Below are positions 4,605 to 5,124 of a stretch of DNA of 5,124 bases, in pieces. Each line of letters opens with the position of its first letter. Positions within the stretch are counted from its first letter, which is position 1. The notes beneath the pieces are model-generated. The model was not told where the DNA came from and made no database searches. It saw only the letters and a program-made list of their open reading frames with translations. A program made the translations under genes and the position numbers. This DNA comes from Bacillota bacterium (lineage in GTDB: Bacteria > Bacillota > Clostridia > Peptostreptococcales > Anaerovoracaceae). The stretch is from assembly GCA_017515765.1 (NCBI GenBank), contig JAFWFF010000113.1, positions 1 through 5,124 on the forward strand. The letters run 5' to 3'.

Positions 4605-5060
4605 ATGACTTTGAAGAGAGACGAATACCCGGCCGGCGATCCCGCAAGGATGCAGGATGCTTTGGAACAGCTGAAGACGGACAGAGAGATAAACGAGTTC
4701 ATCCGGCAGAACTGCACCGACGCGCCGAGCCTGAGCTCCATGATCAACTCGTGGCTCGCGGATGGAAGGACGACCATCGCCGAACTGATGAGGCGGAGCC
4801 GCATCAACCGCAATTACGGGTACAACATCATCAACGGGAAGCGGGTGAATCCCAGCCGCGATAAGGTGCTGGCTCTCTGTATCGCAGCGTGCCTCTCCGT
4901 CGGCGAGACCCAGGAGACGCTCGCGGCGGCGAAGGCCGGTGAACTGTATTTCAGGAGCGAGCGGGACGTGCGCATAGCCGGCGCCTTGAACAATAAGGTA
5001 GGCGACGTGCTGAAGGTGAACATAATGCTCGCCGAGCAAGGCCTGGAACCGCTGGAGTAG
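4605..5060 (+). CDS. XRE-type helix-turn-helix protein, paralogue of HTH-A (HTH-B)
   Basis: From the ATG at 4605 the protein has 151 residues. An N-terminal part of about 43 residues, probably helical from 13 on, differs from HTH-A. It is followed by an XRE-like domain (44-107) with helix 2 near 57-64, a putative recognition helix near 68-77 (NRNYGYNIIN), NGK, then NPSRDKVLALCIAACLSVGET. The C-terminal region 114-150 repeats the HTH-A pattern: LY, ERD, IAG, DVLKVNIMLAEQGLEPL. The last 14 shared bases, CTGGAACCGCTGGA, are identical in DNA in both genes (4471-4484 and 5043-5056), supporting duplication. The gene has its own promoter region and a strong GGAGGG site. No terminator is seen after the stop; a second copy of the upstream palindrome begins five bases later. 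DNA binding is likely; targets are unknown, with the palindromes the obvious candidates. Confidence 0.85.
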   Translation: MTLKRDEYPAGDPARMQDALEQLKTDREINEFIRQNCTDAPSLSSMINSWLADGRTTIAELMRRSRINRNYGYNIINGKRVNPSRDKVLALCIAACLSVGETQETLAAAKAGELYFRSERDVRIAGALNNKVGDVLKVNIMLAEQGLEPLE

Positions 5061-5064
5061 CAAA

Positions 5065-5083
5065 TCGTGCTGCCAGCACGACA
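5065..5083. repeat. Operator-like palindrome, copy 2
   Basis: TCGTGCT-GCC-AGCACGA (5065-5081) is followed by CA, matching copy 1 in both arms and in the two trailing bases while the centre differs (GCC against GGA). It begins right after HTH-B and lacks a T-run, so it is not a standard terminator. It probably belongs to the control region of a gene beyond the window. Confidence 0.75.
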
Positions 5084-5108
5084 AATGGTTCTTTGAGAAA
5101 CATATAAT
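5078..5108 (+). promoter_or_regulatory. Candidate promoter of a gene beyond the right edge
   Basis: ACGACA (5078-5083) from the palindrome arm is followed after 19 bases by a perfect TATAAT (5103-5108), copying the layout ahead of HTH-B. An ATG at 5113 is too close to the -10 box and lacks a Shine-Dalgarno, so the true start should lie beyond 5124. Confidence 0.55.
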
Positions 5109-5124
5109 AAAAATGCCGGGTCAG

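Noticed and set aside
3928..4647. Minus-strand open frame of 239 codons opposite HTH-A
   Set aside because: It is antisense to a well-supported HTH gene, crosses a terminator and the palindrome, and has no recognisable protein motif.
4566..5084. Minus-strand open frame of 172 codons opposite HTH-B
   Set aside because: It is a shadow of HTH-B, which has a good ribosome binding site and a paralogue. The similarity of the shadow to any protein is not evident.

Overview
The window looks like chromosomal DNA from a Gram-positive anaerobe of the class Clostridia. This rests on the nusG-rplK-rplA-rplJ-rplL order with firmicute-like protein sequences, strong AGGAG/GGAGG ribosome binding sites, an L10 leader RNA with an attenuator-like hairpin, and a Hanks-type kinase next to small HTH proteins of a type I associate from memory with Lachnospiraceae and relatives. 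I cannot name a genus.

Left part (1-2858, all + strand): the 3' end of nusG, then rplK (L11), rplA (L1), rplJ (L10) and rplL (L7/L12). Two autoregulatory RNA elements sit between the genes. An L1-binding-site mimic of the 23S rRNA fills the rplK-rplA gap (864-928). A complete L10 leader with kink-turn-like core (1683-1746), plus an attenuator-like hairpin (1765-1789), fills the rplA-rplJ gap. The cluster ends in a strong intrinsic terminator (2829-2858), which also serves the convergent gene. The usual next genes, rpoB-rpoC, do not follow.

Right part (2859-5124): a small signalling-like locus. A membrane-anchored Ser/Thr protein kinase (minus strand, 2871-3923) is divergent from two tandem paralogous XRE-type HTH proteins (4027-4491 and 4605-5060). 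The two HTH proteins align without gaps over 107 residues, with about 46% identity by hand count. A phased operator-like palindrome lies in the kinase promoter region.

The most interesting item is a 17-bp inverted repeat, TCGTGCT-N3-AGCACGA, present once ahead of the second HTH gene and again after it at the window's right edge. In both copies it is followed by CA, then exactly 19 bp, then a TATRAT -10-like hexamer. This suggests a regulon operator/promoter repeated before each successive gene, with at least one more member beyond the window. A testable model is that the kinase controls the HTH proteins and these regulate the repeated operators. The sequence shows the arrangement but does not prove the function.

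No gap between genes exceeds about 210 bases. The longest (1647-1854) is filled by the L10 leader.
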